Of a DNA stretch of 34,784 nucleotides, positions 7,636-16,810 are shown one piece after another. The notes beneath the pieces were generated by a model. That model was given only the letters and a program-made list of their open reading frames with translations, had not been told where the DNA came from and ran no database searches. The stretch covers positions 1 to 34,784 of the forward strand of contig CAYXDO010000115.1 of NCBI GenBank assembly GCA_964463485.1, written 5' to 3'. Position numbers and translations under genes: made by a program. The DNA comes from CAYXDO01 sp964463485 (GTDB lineage Bacteria > Myxococcota > Kuafuiibacteriia > Kuafuiibacteriales > Kuafuiibacteriaceae). Positions within the stretch are counted from its first letter, which is position 1. Every line of letters begins with the position of its first letter.

Positions 7636-9357
7636 CTAAAGCCCGGCCTCCAGGCCCTCGATCTTTTGTGCGAGCCCTTCGACTGCGGCGGTCTCCTCAC
7701 CAAGTCGCTCCGACGCAGAAAGGCGCATGAGCTGGTCGAACACGCGGACAGCCTCACCGTAGCGTGCGTCGTTCGCGGAGATGCGCTTGCGGATCATGAG
7801 CGCGCGCCTGGTCAGCGCGACCACACGCTCCCGAACCTCCTCGACATTTACTCGCGCGGCCTTCGGCTGGGTTCCCGACGCTTGAGCGAGCTCAGGTTTG
7901 GGTTTGACGTCGGGTTTGGCATCGCCACGAACGGGCTTGGAACGTGCTGGCGCCTTCGCCTCGCCCTTTGGATCCGATACGATCGTCGTTTCAGGTCGAT
8001 TAGTTTCGGGTCGATCCGTTTCGGGTCGGCCAGTTTCGGGTCGATCAGTTTCGGGTCGATCAGGCTCGCGAGGGCTCTGAGACCCTTGGGGGCGTTGGGC
8101 CTGAAGGGGGGCAGGTTGCACGATCTCCACCGGCCTGTCGGCGTGGGCTGCAGTGACTCTCGGCGTTGGTTCGGGCTCCAACGTTTCGGCGGGCGACACC
8201 CCGCGGCTCAGGAGACCCACCGTGACGATAGCCGCGACGCCGATGGTCGCGAGCCCGACGACGTAGGGCCATAGCTTGGTGGTTGATCTGGGCGCGCGGC
8301 TCGCGGCGCGGCTTGGCGCGCGACTCGGCGCTGTCACCATCGGCTCAGGAGCCAGCGAAGCCAACGGGGCCACCGGCGCACCGGCGACTGTGTCCCGCGT
8401 GACGACTCCGGCTGGCCCGAAGAGCGCGCGCTGGACCTCCGTTCGGCGCCCCTCGAGCTCCTGCCAGAGCATGTCGTCGATGAACTCCCAAGCCGGTCGG
8501 TCGACCGGGCCGATCGCGGTTTCGATCGCGTCCGAGAAGGCTTTGGCCGACGCGAAGCGCGCCTTCGGGTCGCTCGCCAAGGCGCTCTCCAACACCGGCG
8601 TGAGCGCGTTCGGAAAGTCGTCTCGATACTGTCTCGGATCGCGAAACGTAGGATTCATCGTGAACGCGAGGACCCGAAGGTTCTCTCCTCGCGGCGCATA
8701 GGGGTGTCGTGTCAACAACTCCCAAAGGATCACCGCGGCGCCATAGACGTCCGCGCGGCGGTCGACGGCCTCGGCCTTCGCTTGCTCCGGAGCCATGTAG
8801 CCGATCGTCCCAAGCACCGCGCCCGGCCGAGTGGCCCAGTCCTTCGACACCGACGTTCCGAGGCCGAGGTCGATGAGTCTGGTGCGATGATCCTCTCCCA
8901 AGATGACGTTGCTCGGCTTGATGTCGCGATGTACGAAACCAAGCGACTCGCCTTCTGGGCCCGTGGCTGCGTGCAGGGCTTCGAGGCCCGCGAGCATGTC
9001 CTTCGAGATCGCCAGAATTTCCGGCAAGGGCGTGGCGAGAGCAGAGGAGCTCAAGTGCTTGAGGATTCGGGCCAGGGTCCAGCCGGCCACGTACTCCATC
9101 GCGATGTAAGGCCAGTCGCCGTCGACGCCAGCGTCCACGACCTGGGCGACGTTGGGGCTCGCGATGGACTTGGCCATGAACGCTTCGTGACGAAACCGCT
9201 TGAGGCTGCCCTCGCGAGCGGAGTGTTCCATGTTGAGCAGCTTCACGATGACCGGCTCGTCCGAGGCGTCCGCGCGGGCGAGAAAAACGAGCCCCGATCC
9301 GCCCGCGCCGACCTTGTCGAGGATCGTGAACCGGCCGACCCGGGCCGGAGTGGTCAC
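7636..9357 (-). CDS. Transmembrane Ser/Thr protein kinase with repeat linker
   Basis: This 573-residue Hanks-type kinase has a glycine loop VGAGGSGLVF (16-25), the catalytic Lys K39 (VIVKLL), a helix-C Glu near 58, the catalytic loop HRDIKPSN (143-150) and APEQ in the activation segment. The metal-binding triad reads DLG (163-165) instead of DFG, a tolerated variant. A membrane helix lies at about 364-386. An outer part follows, with five PETDR-like pentapeptides and a C-terminal helical segment. GTG at 9355-9357 was chosen: it overlaps the TGA of the upstream gene as GTGA. The TTG further up at 9391-9393 would lie inside that gene. The outer part lacks a recognisable ligand domain, and the upstream partner supplies a PEGA-like domain in trans. 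Confidence 0.92.
   Translation of the reverse strand: MTTPARVGRFTILDKVGAGGSGLVFLARADASDEPVIVKLLNMEHSAREGSLKRFRHEAFMAKSIASPNVAQVVDAGVDGDWPYIAMEYVAGWTLARILKHLSSSALATPLPEILAISKDMLAGLEALHAATGPEGESLGFVHRDIKPSNVILGEDHRTRLIDLGLGTSVSKDWATRPGAVLGTIGYMAPEQAKAEAVDRRADVYGAAVILWELLTRHPYAPRGENLRVLAFTMNPTFRDPRQYRDDFPNALTPVLESALASDPKARFASAKAFSDAIETAIGPVDRPAWEFIDDMLWQELEGRRTEVQRALFGPAGVVTRDTVAGAPVAPLASLAPEPMVTAPSRAPSRAASRAPRSTTKLWPYVVGLATIGVAAIVTVGLLSRGVSPAETLEPEPTPRVTAAHADRPVEIVQPAPLQAQRPQGSQSPREPDRPETDRPETGRPETDRPETNRPETTIVSDPKGEAKAPARSKPVRGDAKPDVKPKPELAQASGTQPKAARVNVEEVRERVVALTRRALMIRKRISANDARYGEAVRVFDQLMRLSASERLGEETAAVEGLAQKIEGLEAGL
7988..8062 (-). repeat. 15-bp in-frame tandem repeat in kinase linker
   Basis: Five tandem copies of a unit close to GTTTCGGGTCGATCA (plus-strand reading) start at 7988, 8003, 8018, 8033 and 8048. 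On the coding strand they give the pentapeptide series based on DRPET (with G or N in place of D in some copies). The unit is a multiple of three, so copy-number change would alter the outer linker of the kinase without a frameshift. Confidence 0.92.
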
Positions 9358-10145
9358 GGGCAGGCTCCGCAGTCCTCGGGACGCCCAAAACAAACGCAGC
9401 CGTCATTGCGGCTGAGAAGGACCGCGCTCGTCACCGCCCCAGCGACGACTACGCCTCCGATCACGACCCAAGTCCAAGGCGACGTGAACAGGCTAGATGA
9501 TTGGAGCTCCAACGAAAGGCCGATTTCGGTTCCTCGAACGAGCTCCACGCTCTGTTCGAGATCGGAGTGCCCGGGGGCAGATACGTGAATCGTATGAACT
9601 CCAACGGGACCGAGGAAGGTGGCGGGTCCGACCCGATCGAGGGTGGTCTCGACGATCGCTTCGAGAGGGGTGACGGCCAACGTGACGCGCCCTCCGAGCG
9701 TGAGCCCCGTGGCGTCGAAAACCTCGGAGGCCGCGCCACGGATCGGACGCGCGATCGGCGCAGGGCTCGGATCGAGCTCCACCACCGAGCTGCCTGCGAG
9801 TTGGCCGCTCGCCGCGTCGACGAGCTGCATGCTGCCGATGATGGGTTCGACTCCGGCCTCGAGCACGATCATCAACACCCGATCGACGCCGGCCTTTCTT
9901 GCCACGTCAGCGACGCAGGCGACGTCGGATCCGCACTTGGCTAGGGCGCTAGAGAAGATCTGTTTTCGTTCGGGCGGCAAGACGTTCAGGCCCGGCACGA
10001 AGGTCGCGAGCTCGAGCACGACGCGCTCGACTTCTTCGACGGACACCGCAGCGCTTTTGCCGTTCACCGAAATGGAAACGGCCAGGGTCTGGGGCGCGGG
10101 GCCGCTGACCAACAAAGCCGCGAGGAGGCTAGCGTGTCCCATCAT
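9354..10145 (-). CDS. Secreted/anchored PEGA-like protein, kinase partner
   Basis: The product (about 263 residues) has an N-terminal signal-like segment (MGHASLLAALLVSGPAPQTLA). A middle part around GVDRVLMIVLE resembles the conserved 'sensor of outer-envelope' fold common before PEGA domains in Myxococcota. A PEGA-like block follows (VTPLEAIVETTLDRVG...GVHTIHVSAPGH). A membrane helix (WTWVVIGGVVVAGAVTSAVLL) and a short Cys-rich end (DGCVCFGRPEDCGACP) close the protein. The ATG at 10143-10145, with a second at 10140-10142, is preferred to a TTG two codons upstream. It ends in a GTGA overlap with the downstream kinase, so the two are probably made together. A role as envelope-side partner of that kinase is inferred. 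Confidence 0.72.
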   Translation of the reverse strand: MMGHASLLAALLVSGPAPQTLAVSISVNGKSAAVSVEEVERVVLELATFVPGLNVLPPERKQIFSSALAKCGSDVACVADVARKAGVDRVLMIVLEAGVEPIIGSMQLVDAASGQLAGSSVVELDPSPAPIARPIRGAASEVFDATGLTLGGRVTLAVTPLEAIVETTLDRVGPATFLGPVGVHTIHVSAPGHSDLEQSVELVRGTEIGLSLELQSSSLFTSPWTWVVIGGVVVAGAVTSAVLLSRNDGCVCFGRPEDCGACP

Positions 10146-10229
10146 GCTCAAACGCGCGAGGCGTTCCGTTGTCTCCCGGCCTTCGATTCTGCGTCAAGCG
10201 AAGGCCCTCCACGAGCCCCGATTGCGAGC

Positions 10230-12344
10230 TCAGCTCGGGGGGACGCGATCGGGAAGGTCGATGAACGGCGAGCTCGGATCGTAGAGCAGTCGATAGACCC
10301 CCCACGTTCCGCTGACCCGCCCGACGTAGCCTCGGGTCTCCTTGACCGGAATGGTCTCGACCCACAGATCGAGGTCCGTCTCCTTGGGCGGCAAGACCCT
10401 CCGCGTGAGGCCGGCCCCACCGTTGTAGGCCGACAGCGCCAGCGGCACCGACCCCTTGAACTCTCGAAGGCCATCCGCGAGCACGTGCCCACCCAGCCGA
10501 AGGTTCAGCGCGGGCTCGGTCAAACGAGCCAGGTCGAGGCGTCCAAGCCGCAACTCCGCGTAAGCGCCGACGGCCGTCGCGGGCATGAGCTGTGCGAGCC
10601 CGACCGCTCCCGCCCAGCTCACGATGTGCGGGTCGAAGGTGCTCTCCTCGCGCGAAAGTGCTTGCAGCAGAAGCGGTTCCACGCGGGCCTTCTTCGCCGC
10701 GTCTTCGATCTCTGGAAGGAATGGGCGCGAGTAGGCGGTGCGCCAGATCCACGCGTTCTCCGCGTTCGGGAGCTTGCGCAGCAGCGACCCGGCTCGCGTG
10801 CGCAGGAGCCACTGGGCCTTTTGGTGGGCCTCGATCTCCGCATACGCCAGCGCGAGCGCCACGACCTCGTCGCGGGCCAGCGTCTCGCGGTCCAGAAGAT
10901 CGAGCTCTGCCTCCGCCAACGCCAAGAACCCCGCCCGCCCGAGCCTCCGCGCGCGTTCGCGTGGTTTGGACGCCTCGATCGACGGCGGCGCTGGCGGCCG
11001 CGAGCCCATTTGACGAACGCCGTCCGTCACACGGCGCGTGATGGCCGAGGAGCATCTCGGGTTCTCGCGAGAGAGTCGATCGATCGCGAGAAAAGCGTAA
11101 AACGTGAGCGCCGGCTCCTCGACCGCGCGTGTGTACAGCTGACACGCGACGCTCGTGCTCGTGCCTGTGTACGTTCGCGCGAGCCAATAACGCGTCCGCC
11201 CTCGCGCGATATCGTCTCCCAATTCGAGGCTGGCCACGAGGCGTTCGTGTGCGTGAGCGAGCTCCCCGCGCTTGATCGCGTCGAGGTTCAAGCGCCACGC
11301 CGCGGTGGGCGCCATGTCTCCAGCCGGAAAATCGGTGACCACTCTCATGTAAGTGGCAAGCGCCGCGTCGCGTAGGCCGCGCTGTTCCTGCGACTCTGCG
11401 AGTAAGAAGAGCGCGTCGTCTATGAACGGGTGTCGGGCATCCTTTTCGATCATGCTCGCGACGATGCGCTCGAGCGCTCCGGGCGCTCGTGAGATGTTCT
11501 GCACCTGAGCCTCGAGCAAGTCCGCGCGAAGCTCCGTGTCCACGTCTTTGGCTTCGCGGCAGATCCGCCGAGCCGAGGAGAGGCTGCCGAGCGCGGCGCG
11601 ATACTTGCGAAGCTTTCGAAGCGCTTTTCCTTCGATGAACTCGAGCTCGCAGCGGAGCTTTCCGTTCGCACCCTCGACGATCAACAGACGTGCTTCGGAC
11701 GCCGCGTCTTCGTTCTGATGGGTGTCGAGGAGCTTCCGAACTCGGGCCGCGCGGTCGTCTCGCGAGAGCGCCGCAATCGCCTTCTTGCCGAGGTATTTGG
11801 TGAGGTCGCGAGCCTCGGGTGTCTCTGGAGCTCCGACGAGCAACCTCCGGAGCGCGGCCGCGCCGGTCCCGCCGGCCGCTCGATCGAGCTCGTACGCGCG
11901 TAGCAGGCGAGGGCCATCGTCGCTCAGCGACAAGAGCTTCCGCGAGGCCTCGGCCGGCTTGCCGAGTGCGGCGAGGGCCTCGGCGGCGAGCGCCTCTGCG
12001 GGCGCCCACAGCGGATTTTCTCGTCCGTCCGAGAGCTTTTGCACCACTTTGACCCGAGCCAAGGCGTCGTTCGGCTGCGCGCGCAGCAACGCGGCGCTTG
12101 CGGAGAAATAGCTCAGGTATTCAGAAAGGGTTTGCCTATCATCTTCTGAAAGGCCGGCGAGGGCGACCTCGGCGCGAGCTCCGTCCTTCGCTTCGAGCGC
12201 GGCGCGGACGGCGCTCAGGGAGGACGTACCGGTTTGGGCGAGGGCGGGGCAGGTCCAAAGCAACACCATGGTCACGGAGGTGATTGGGGCTCCGCGGCTA
12301 GTCCAGGCCATGTCGGGGGACGGACGAGTGAAGGGTCGAATCAT
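10230..12344 (-). CDS. Soluble lytic murein transglycosylase, Slt type
   Basis: The enzyme cleaves peptidoglycan glycan strands to 1,6-anhydro ends in the periplasm. An N-terminal signal segment (about residues 20-37: APITSVTMVLLWTCPALAQ) is followed by a long alpha-helical superhelix of TPR-like hairpins. A C-terminal SLT domain closes the protein. The catalytic Glu is E567 in ALSREESTF; GAVGLAQLMPATA and LSAYNGGAG, which are family marks, follow. The length (704 residues) fits Slt70-type proteins. The ATG at 12342-12344 is chosen because AAGGAGACT lies just upstream and the signal segment then sits correctly; the frame stays open further up without support. It is divergent from the PilZ gene, 80 bp away. 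Confidence 0.92.
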   Translation of the reverse strand: MIRPFTRPSPDMAWTSRGAPITSVTMVLLWTCPALAQTGTSSLSAVRAALEAKDGARAEVALAGLSEDDRQTLSEYLSYFSASAALLRAQPNDALARVKVVQKLSDGRENPLWAPAEALAAEALAALGKPAEASRKLLSLSDDGPRLLRAYELDRAAGGTGAAALRRLLVGAPETPEARDLTKYLGKKAIAALSRDDRAARVRKLLDTHQNEDAASEARLLIVEGANGKLRCELEFIEGKALRKLRKYRAALGSLSSARRICREAKDVDTELRADLLEAQVQNISRAPGALERIVASMIEKDARHPFIDDALFLLAESQEQRGLRDAALATYMRVVTDFPAGDMAPTAAWRLNLDAIKRGELAHAHERLVASLELGDDIARGRTRYWLARTYTGTSTSVACQLYTRAVEEPALTFYAFLAIDRLSRENPRCSSAITRRVTDGVRQMGSRPPAPPSIEASKPRERARRLGRAGFLALAEAELDLLDRETLARDEVVALALAYAEIEAHQKAQWLLRTRAGSLLRKLPNAENAWIWRTAYSRPFLPEIEDAAKKARVEPLLLQALSREESTFDPHIVSWAGAVGLAQLMPATAVGAYAELRLGRLDLARLTEPALNLRLGGHVLADGLREFKGSVPLALSAYNGGAGLTRRVLPPKETDLDLWVETIPVKETRGYVGRVSGTWGVYRLLYDPSSPFIDLPDRVPPS

Positions 12345-12424
12345 AGTCTCCTTGGGTCGTTCATGGCCGTGATGGAGAAGCTCACAAAAGCCGAACTCTG
12401 CTATAACCTGTCGGCGCCCCGCCA
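12345..12424. promoter_or_regulatory. Divergent promoter region, slt / PilZ gene
   Basis: This 80-bp gap lies between two divergent starts and must hold the signals for both. An AAGGAG ribosome-binding site for the transglycosylase is visible at 12348-12353 on the minus strand. No convincing -35/-10 pair could be assigned. Confidence 0.5.
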
Positions 12425-14314
12425 ATGTCCAATCGCCGCAGATCTGAACGGTACGAGGTGACGATACCGGTCGTCATCAAGGGGGGTCGCGGGGCTGAGC
12501 GCACCCTGAGCGCGAACATCTCGGCCCATGGTATCGCGGTCTTCTCGGAGCGCAAATTGCCCGTTCGGCAGTATGTGGAGCTCGAGCTTCTGGTCCCGCC
12601 GAACGAAGCCAAGGTGAGCGTCACCGCCATGGTCGCACGCACCACGGACGCGCTCAAGGACCGTCAAGGGGGCCTTCGACCGGGCATGGCGTTCGACTTC
12701 TATCTCTTCGATACCCAAGGGCGCGCGACGTGGCGGGCCTTCATCGAACAGCTCCGCGCCGGCTCTCGACCGAGCAGCGCGGACGTCGAAGAGACGACCC
12801 CGGCCGCGGAGGCCGCTCCACCAGCGCCGCCGCCCCGAACGTCCGGTCGGTTCGATGACGACGTCGGCACGACGTTCATCGTGAAGCCGCGCGATTCCCA
12901 GCGGCTCAAGAACTTCCTCCGCGGAGAGCTCTCCCAAGGGCGCGTGCGGATCGAGACGCCGGTGCTCAAGCCCATCGGGACGCCGGTCGAGGTTCTGCTC
13001 GTGCACCCCGACACGAACGTCGAGTGGCCGCTGCCCGGGAAAGTGAAGGTCGCGAGCGAGACGGGTCGCGGTCGCGGCCCCATGCTCGAGGTCGAGATCG
13101 ACGAGACTCCAGAGGACGAGAAGCGACGCTTTCGCGAGTTCGTCGAAACGGGTCGGATCCCGCCCCGCGAAGCGCGCAAGGTCGTGGAGCCACCTCGCCC
13201 AAAGCCGCCTGACCCGGCCTCCATACGGGTTCCCAAACACGCAACGAACCCGAGCCACGCGAACCCGACACCGCTCTCCGACCCGTCGGAGCAAGACGTG
13301 GCGGCCGAGACCGACCTAGCGCTATTGCCGGTCGGTCGCCGTGCCGGCGGGCCGAATCCTCCGCCTCGTTCGAAGCCCTCGATGCGACCGACGTCCGAAG
13401 CGCAGAGCGAACGTCGTCGTCGGCCCTCCGAAGAGCCGCCTCGTCGCGAAGAGCCGCCTCGCCGCCGACCCTCGGAGGAACCTCCACCGGCCCGTCGTCG
13501 TCCCTCCTCGGAGGAAGGCGGAGAGCCTCGCCGGAGGCCCTCGGAAGACGCGCCCGCCCCTCCGCGTCGACGGCCCTCCGAAGAGCCGCCTCCCGCCGCG
13601 CCGCCGCGTCGTAGGCCCTCTCAGGAGGCCCCCATGGCCCGACGCTCATCCCTGGCGCGGTCCGAAGAGGAAGTCACCCCGAAGAACCGCGGGGAGCTCG
13701 CCGCACCCGCCGCCCCTCCGGGCGCGCGGCCCCCGCCCGAGGCCACCACGGCCCCGGAAAAAGCGGTGGCGCCAGCCCCGGCCGGCGCCTTCGCCTCGTT
13801 CTTCCAGGAGTATTCGAAGGTCGCCGAGAGCCCGGAGAAAGAGACCGGCTTCGACGACGAAATCGAGACCGCGCCCGAGCAAGACGCCGCCCCGCTGCTC
13901 CCTGGACAGAAGCCCAAGCTTCCTGAAATCGTTCACAATCCAGGCCGGTCCCGCGCTGCGGCCCCCCACTCCTCCATTTCGACCGAAGGCACCAGCCCCG
14001 AGCTCGACCGCCAAGTGGCCCTCGCCCGCGCCCGGCTCGTAAAGACCCCTGAGAGCGTCCAGGCCATGCTCCAGCTCGGTCGCCTGCTCGCCAAACGAAG
14101 GAAGAGCGCCAGCCTCGATGAGGCCCTGGTGCTCTTCAACCGAATCGTCGTCGCCGACCCGACCCACGCCGAAGCCCACGTCGCGGCCAGTGAGGTTCTC
14201 CTCGACCTCGGGCGACCCGACGAAGCCAAGGCGCGCCTCGACCGCGTCCGCAACCTCGGAGGCAAAGTCGACGTCGAGCTCGAACGGCGGATCGCAGCAG
14301 TACGCGAAAGATGA
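12425..14314 (+). CDS. Two-PilZ-domain protein with P/R/S linker and TPR end
   Basis: The 629-residue protein starts with a PilZ domain whose c-di-GMP motifs are intact: R5-x3-R9 in RRRSERY and NISAHG. A second PilZ-like domain (about residues 150-240) lacks these binding residues and resembles Myxococcus-type PilZ. A long Pro/Arg/Ser/Glu linker follows (about 280-420) with repeats of the form RRRPSEEPP, which code for a disordered, charged segment. The last about 90 residues form TPR-like helices (LQLGRLLAKRRKSASLDEALVLFNRIV...). It should bind c-di-GMP and partner proteins; motility or surface behaviour is likely but inferred. The ATG at 12425 is the first start in frame. It is divergent from slt and no other gene follows closely. 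Confidence 0.88.
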   Translation: MSNRRRSERYEVTIPVVIKGGRGAERTLSANISAHGIAVFSERKLPVRQYVELELLVPPNEAKVSVTAMVARTTDALKDRQGGLRPGMAFDFYLFDTQGRATWRAFIEQLRAGSRPSSADVEETTPAAEAAPPAPPPRTSGRFDDDVGTTFIVKPRDSQRLKNFLRGELSQGRVRIETPVLKPIGTPVEVLLVHPDTNVEWPLPGKVKVASETGRGRGPMLEVEIDETPEDEKRRFREFVETGRIPPREARKVVEPPRPKPPDPASIRVPKHATNPSHANPTPLSDPSEQDVAAETDLALLPVGRRAGGPNPPPRSKPSMRPTSEAQSERRRRPSEEPPRREEPPRRRPSEEPPPARRRPSSEEGGEPRRRPSEDAPAPPRRRPSEEPPPAAPPRRRPSQEAPMARRSSLARSEEEVTPKNRGELAAPAAPPGARPPPEATTAPEKAVAPAPAGAFASFFQEYSKVAESPEKETGFDDEIETAPEQDAAPLLPGQKPKLPEIVHNPGRSRAAAPHSSISTEGTSPELDRQVALARARLVKTPESVQAMLQLGRLLAKRRKSASLDEALVLFNRIVVADPTHAEAHVAASEVLLDLGRPDEAKARLDRVRNLGGKVDVELERRIAAVRER

Positions 14315-14801
14315 ACGCACGAACGTGGGTCAGCCGACGTGCCTCCCGCCCGAGCCGTGAACAGCAGCCAACGCAAAACCAAACCCATCGAGCTGAGTCA
14401 GTCCGGCCGCAAGAGGATTGTTCCGCCCCACGCCTTCAGCCTGCCTCCATCTGGATCGAAGTCGAGCGGTCCATCCGAACGAAGCTGGTGGTATCGAGCG
14501 TCGCACTCTCAGGATGACTCCTCGATAGATTGGATGGGTGACTCTCAAAGGGTCCGGCGCAATCAAACCCAAGTCATGAATGCAGGACACGGCCTCGTCG
14601 AACGTCGCGTCGGGCAACTCATCCGCGACCGAAATGTAGAAAGTGAGCCACCTCTACCAACGGTGCGTTGCTCAGGTCTCGACGTATTTTTCCGACTCAC
14701 TCGGTGCAAAGCTCGAGGACGGAGCCTCCAAGTCGTCGGATCTCCGACGTCGAGCGCGGGCGCTGGTTGAGGGTCCGCGTGGCGTGTGTTACTCCGTCCG
14801 T
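14315..14801. other. Gene-free stretch with ATPase-like relic
   Basis: No intact gene fits. Short ORFs on both strands have no start or domain support. The minus strand carries a short run resembling the AAA-ATPase-like / PD-(D/E)XK family at about 14530-14656, given as a separate entry. Leader sequence for the radical SAM gene at 14802 lies here; no clear promoter was recognised. Confidence 0.55.
14530..14656 (-). pseudogene. Relic of AAA-ATPase-like / PD-(D/E)XK family protein
   Basis: The minus strand between a stop near 14656 and about 14530 reads a run containing CIHDLGLIAPDPLRVTHPIY. This closely follows the end-of-ATPase motif Y-x-RDLGLV...PLRIANPIYREVIPREL of the large AAA-ATPase-like family that also carries a nuclease domain. 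The reading stops at a TAG upstream. The frame loses similarity downstream; another minus-strand frame reads FDPDGGRLKAW nearby, hinting at a frameshift. No start, Walker motif or nuclease residues are left, so only a decayed fragment remains. Confidence 0.5.
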
Positions 14802-16736
14802 ATGTCGCCGACCCGCCGGATTCTCCTCGTGCAGTGCGGAACCTCCAATGTCGTTGGCGCAGCGATGGTGCCGTTGCAACTCGCGACGATCGCGGCGCTC
14901 ACCCCGGACGGTTACCGCGTCGACATCTGGGATGAGCTCGTGGAAGGGCCGCTTCAGCTCGATTCCGCCGTCGGCTACGACCTGATTGGAATGACTTCGT
15001 TTGGCGGTACGCTCTCGAGAAATCTCGAGCTCGCTCTTGCCCTCCGCGCGCGAGGCATTCGCGTCGTAGTCGGCGGGCCTGGCGTCTCTGCCGAGCCCGA
15101 GGCCTGCCGCGGCGTGTTCGATACGATCTTCATCGGCGAGGCAGAGCGTACGTGGCCGCGCTTTTTGGCCGATTGGGAGCGCGGCGAAGCTCGGGCGGAG
15201 TATCGGCAGATCGAAAAGCTCGACCTCACGGACACTCCTCGGCCTCGGTTCGAACCGCTCGGGGAGAAGGTCCGCCGCTATCGTGTCGGAGCGTTTCAGA
15301 CGACGCGCGGTTGCCCTTTCGATTGTGAATTCTGCGACGTCATCTACCTCTTCGGTCGACGACAGCGACACAAACCGGTCGATCGAGTGATCGACGAAGT
15401 GCGCGAGCAGCAGCGCCTCGGCTTCACGACCTTGTTCGTGGCCGACGACGAATTCGTGGCTGACAAGACTTACACGAAGGAGTTGCTCCGTGCGCTCATC
15501 GCGGTGAACGACGGCTCTCCGGAGCCGCTGAGTTACTTTACCCAGTGCTCGCTCAACGCGGCCAAGGACGCGGAGCTGCTCGAGCTACTCACTGACTGCA
15601 ACTTCACCCGAGTGCTGATCGGCCTCGAGTCGCCGAGCACGGCCGCGCTTCTGGAGACCAACAAGCGGCACAACCTCCGGCCGGACCTCGTGTCCGAAGT
15701 ACATCGCATTCTCTCGTACGGAATCGGAATCAAGGGCACGTTCATCCTCGGCTTCGACGCGGACGGTCCAGAGACCTTCGACGAGCACCTGCGTTTCTAC
15801 CGCGCGAGCTTCGTTCCGTCGGTGCAGATCTATCCGCTGCAAGCAAACAACGGCACCCGTCTGTGGCGACGGATGATGCAGGAGGGACGACTCCTCGACA
15901 TTCGTCGCGCCTTCGATGCCGAGCTCGGTCCCGGCCACGTGCCCCTCATGCTCGGCAACATCATGCCCAAGCGCATGAGTCGCAGAGAGTTGCTCGAGGG
16001 CTATAGGCGAGTCATCGACGAGGTCGCGCGCTGGGAATCTCTGCGCGAGCGCCTGTGCGGATGGGTCTCGCTCGTGTCTCGCGAGCCGAGAGTGAGTGAG
16101 CGACAACCGAGCGCAGATGAGTTGCTCGGGCTCGCGCGCAGGCTGGGCGCCGGAGACGAACACCTTTCTGTCGTGGGGGACATCATCGACCATACTCAAA
16201 CGGTGGCGCCGTTCATGATGAAGCGCGTCGCGACCTTCGTGGCGATGCATCAGGACGGCCGCAACAGCTGGGAAGGGATCGTTCGCGCCTGTGAGGCGGC
16301 CCTCGCGGTCGAGCGCAAGGTCGACTGGAAGAAGCTCGAGGTCACGATCGAGCTCCGCATGCCGGCGGCCTTCGTGGCCGGATTCGAGGGCCTGTTCGGT
16401 CCCGCCTTCGACCGCGTATTCCGAAACCTCGCGGCGAGGGACGAGCTCGCTGAGGCGCTCGTGCAAGTCTTCGTCGACTTTCTCACGCGCCTTGGTGCCG
16501 GATTCGCGGCAGTCGACGAACACCATCCCTCGCTCGTCGAGGAGTTGTGTGACCGCGTGTGTGCGGAGCGCAACGGGATCCCGCCGGAGCAGTTCGTGCC
16601 CGTCGAGGACGGCGCTGTACCGAGCTGGCGCGCGATCCGACTGCACGAAGCAGTCCTGAAAGGCGTTGGAGACGAGCTCGTCAGGGTCCGTGGCGACAGC
16701 AAACTCAGTCGTGAGCGAGCAGACGCGACCGCATGA
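14802..16736 (+). CDS. Radical SAM protein with N-terminal cobalamin-type domain (DUF4070-like)
   Basis: The 644-residue protein has an N-terminal Rossmann region (about 5-130) of the B12-binding type that lacks the usual DxHxxG cobalamin ligand. The radical SAM core follows with its iron-sulfur triad C171-x3-C175-x2-C178 (GCPFDCEFCD). Next come the usual ELLELL... and GIKGTFILGFD blocks and a DUF4070-like end (MMQEGRLLDIR, MSRRELLEGYRR). A further C-terminal helical part of about 200 residues is not recognised. The ATG at 14802 is taken over an upstream in-frame ATG-less run because the Rossmann strand begins at residue 7. It overlaps a 25-codon ORF by ATGA and so is coupled to two citrate-synthase-like genes. 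Substrate unknown. Confidence 0.88.
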   Translation: MSPTRRILLVQCGTSNVVGAAMVPLQLATIAALTPDGYRVDIWDELVEGPLQLDSAVGYDLIGMTSFGGTLSRNLELALALRARGIRVVVGGPGVSAEPEACRGVFDTIFIGEAERTWPRFLADWERGEARAEYRQIEKLDLTDTPRPRFEPLGEKVRRYRVGAFQTTRGCPFDCEFCDVIYLFGRRQRHKPVDRVIDEVREQQRLGFTTLFVADDEFVADKTYTKELLRALIAVNDGSPEPLSYFTQCSLNAAKDAELLELLTDCNFTRVLIGLESPSTAALLETNKRHNLRPDLVSEVHRILSYGIGIKGTFILGFDADGPETFDEHLRFYRASFVPSVQIYPLQANNGTRLWRRMMQEGRLLDIRRAFDAELGPGHVPLMLGNIMPKRMSRRELLEGYRRVIDEVARWESLRERLCGWVSLVSREPRVSERQPSADELLGLARRLGAGDEHLSVVGDIIDHTQTVAPFMMKRVATFVAMHQDGRNSWEGIVRACEAALAVERKVDWKKLEVTIELRMPAAFVAGFEGLFGPAFDRVFRNLAARDELAEALVQVFVDFLTRLGAGFAAVDEHHPSLVEELCDRVCAERNGIPPEQFVPVEDGAVPSWRAIRLHEAVLKGVGDELVRVRGDSKLSRERADATA

Positions 16737-16810
16737 GTCTTGATCTCGACGTTCGGGAACCCGATGATTTGGCCCCTGACCGAGCCCAAAGGAGCGGTGC
16801 AAGCAAATGA
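16733..16810 (+). CDS. 25-codon bridging ORF
   Basis: The frame MSLDLDVREPDDLAPDRAQR... is 25 residues long. Its ATG overlaps the radical SAM TGA as ATGA, and its own TGA overlaps the next gene's ATG, again as ATGA. It also contains an AAAGGAG at 16789-16795 that can serve as ribosome-binding site for the next gene. It may encode a small peptide, or it may be a coupling leader only. Two exact overlaps in so short a span make chance less likely but do not prove expression. Confidence 0.42.
   Translation: MSLDLDVREPDDLAPDRAQRSGASK

Noticed and set aside
10129..12009. 626-codon minus-strand ORF, extremely Arg-rich
   Set aside because: It is out of frame with the clear Slt-type transglycosylase on the same strand, and is a shadow of it.
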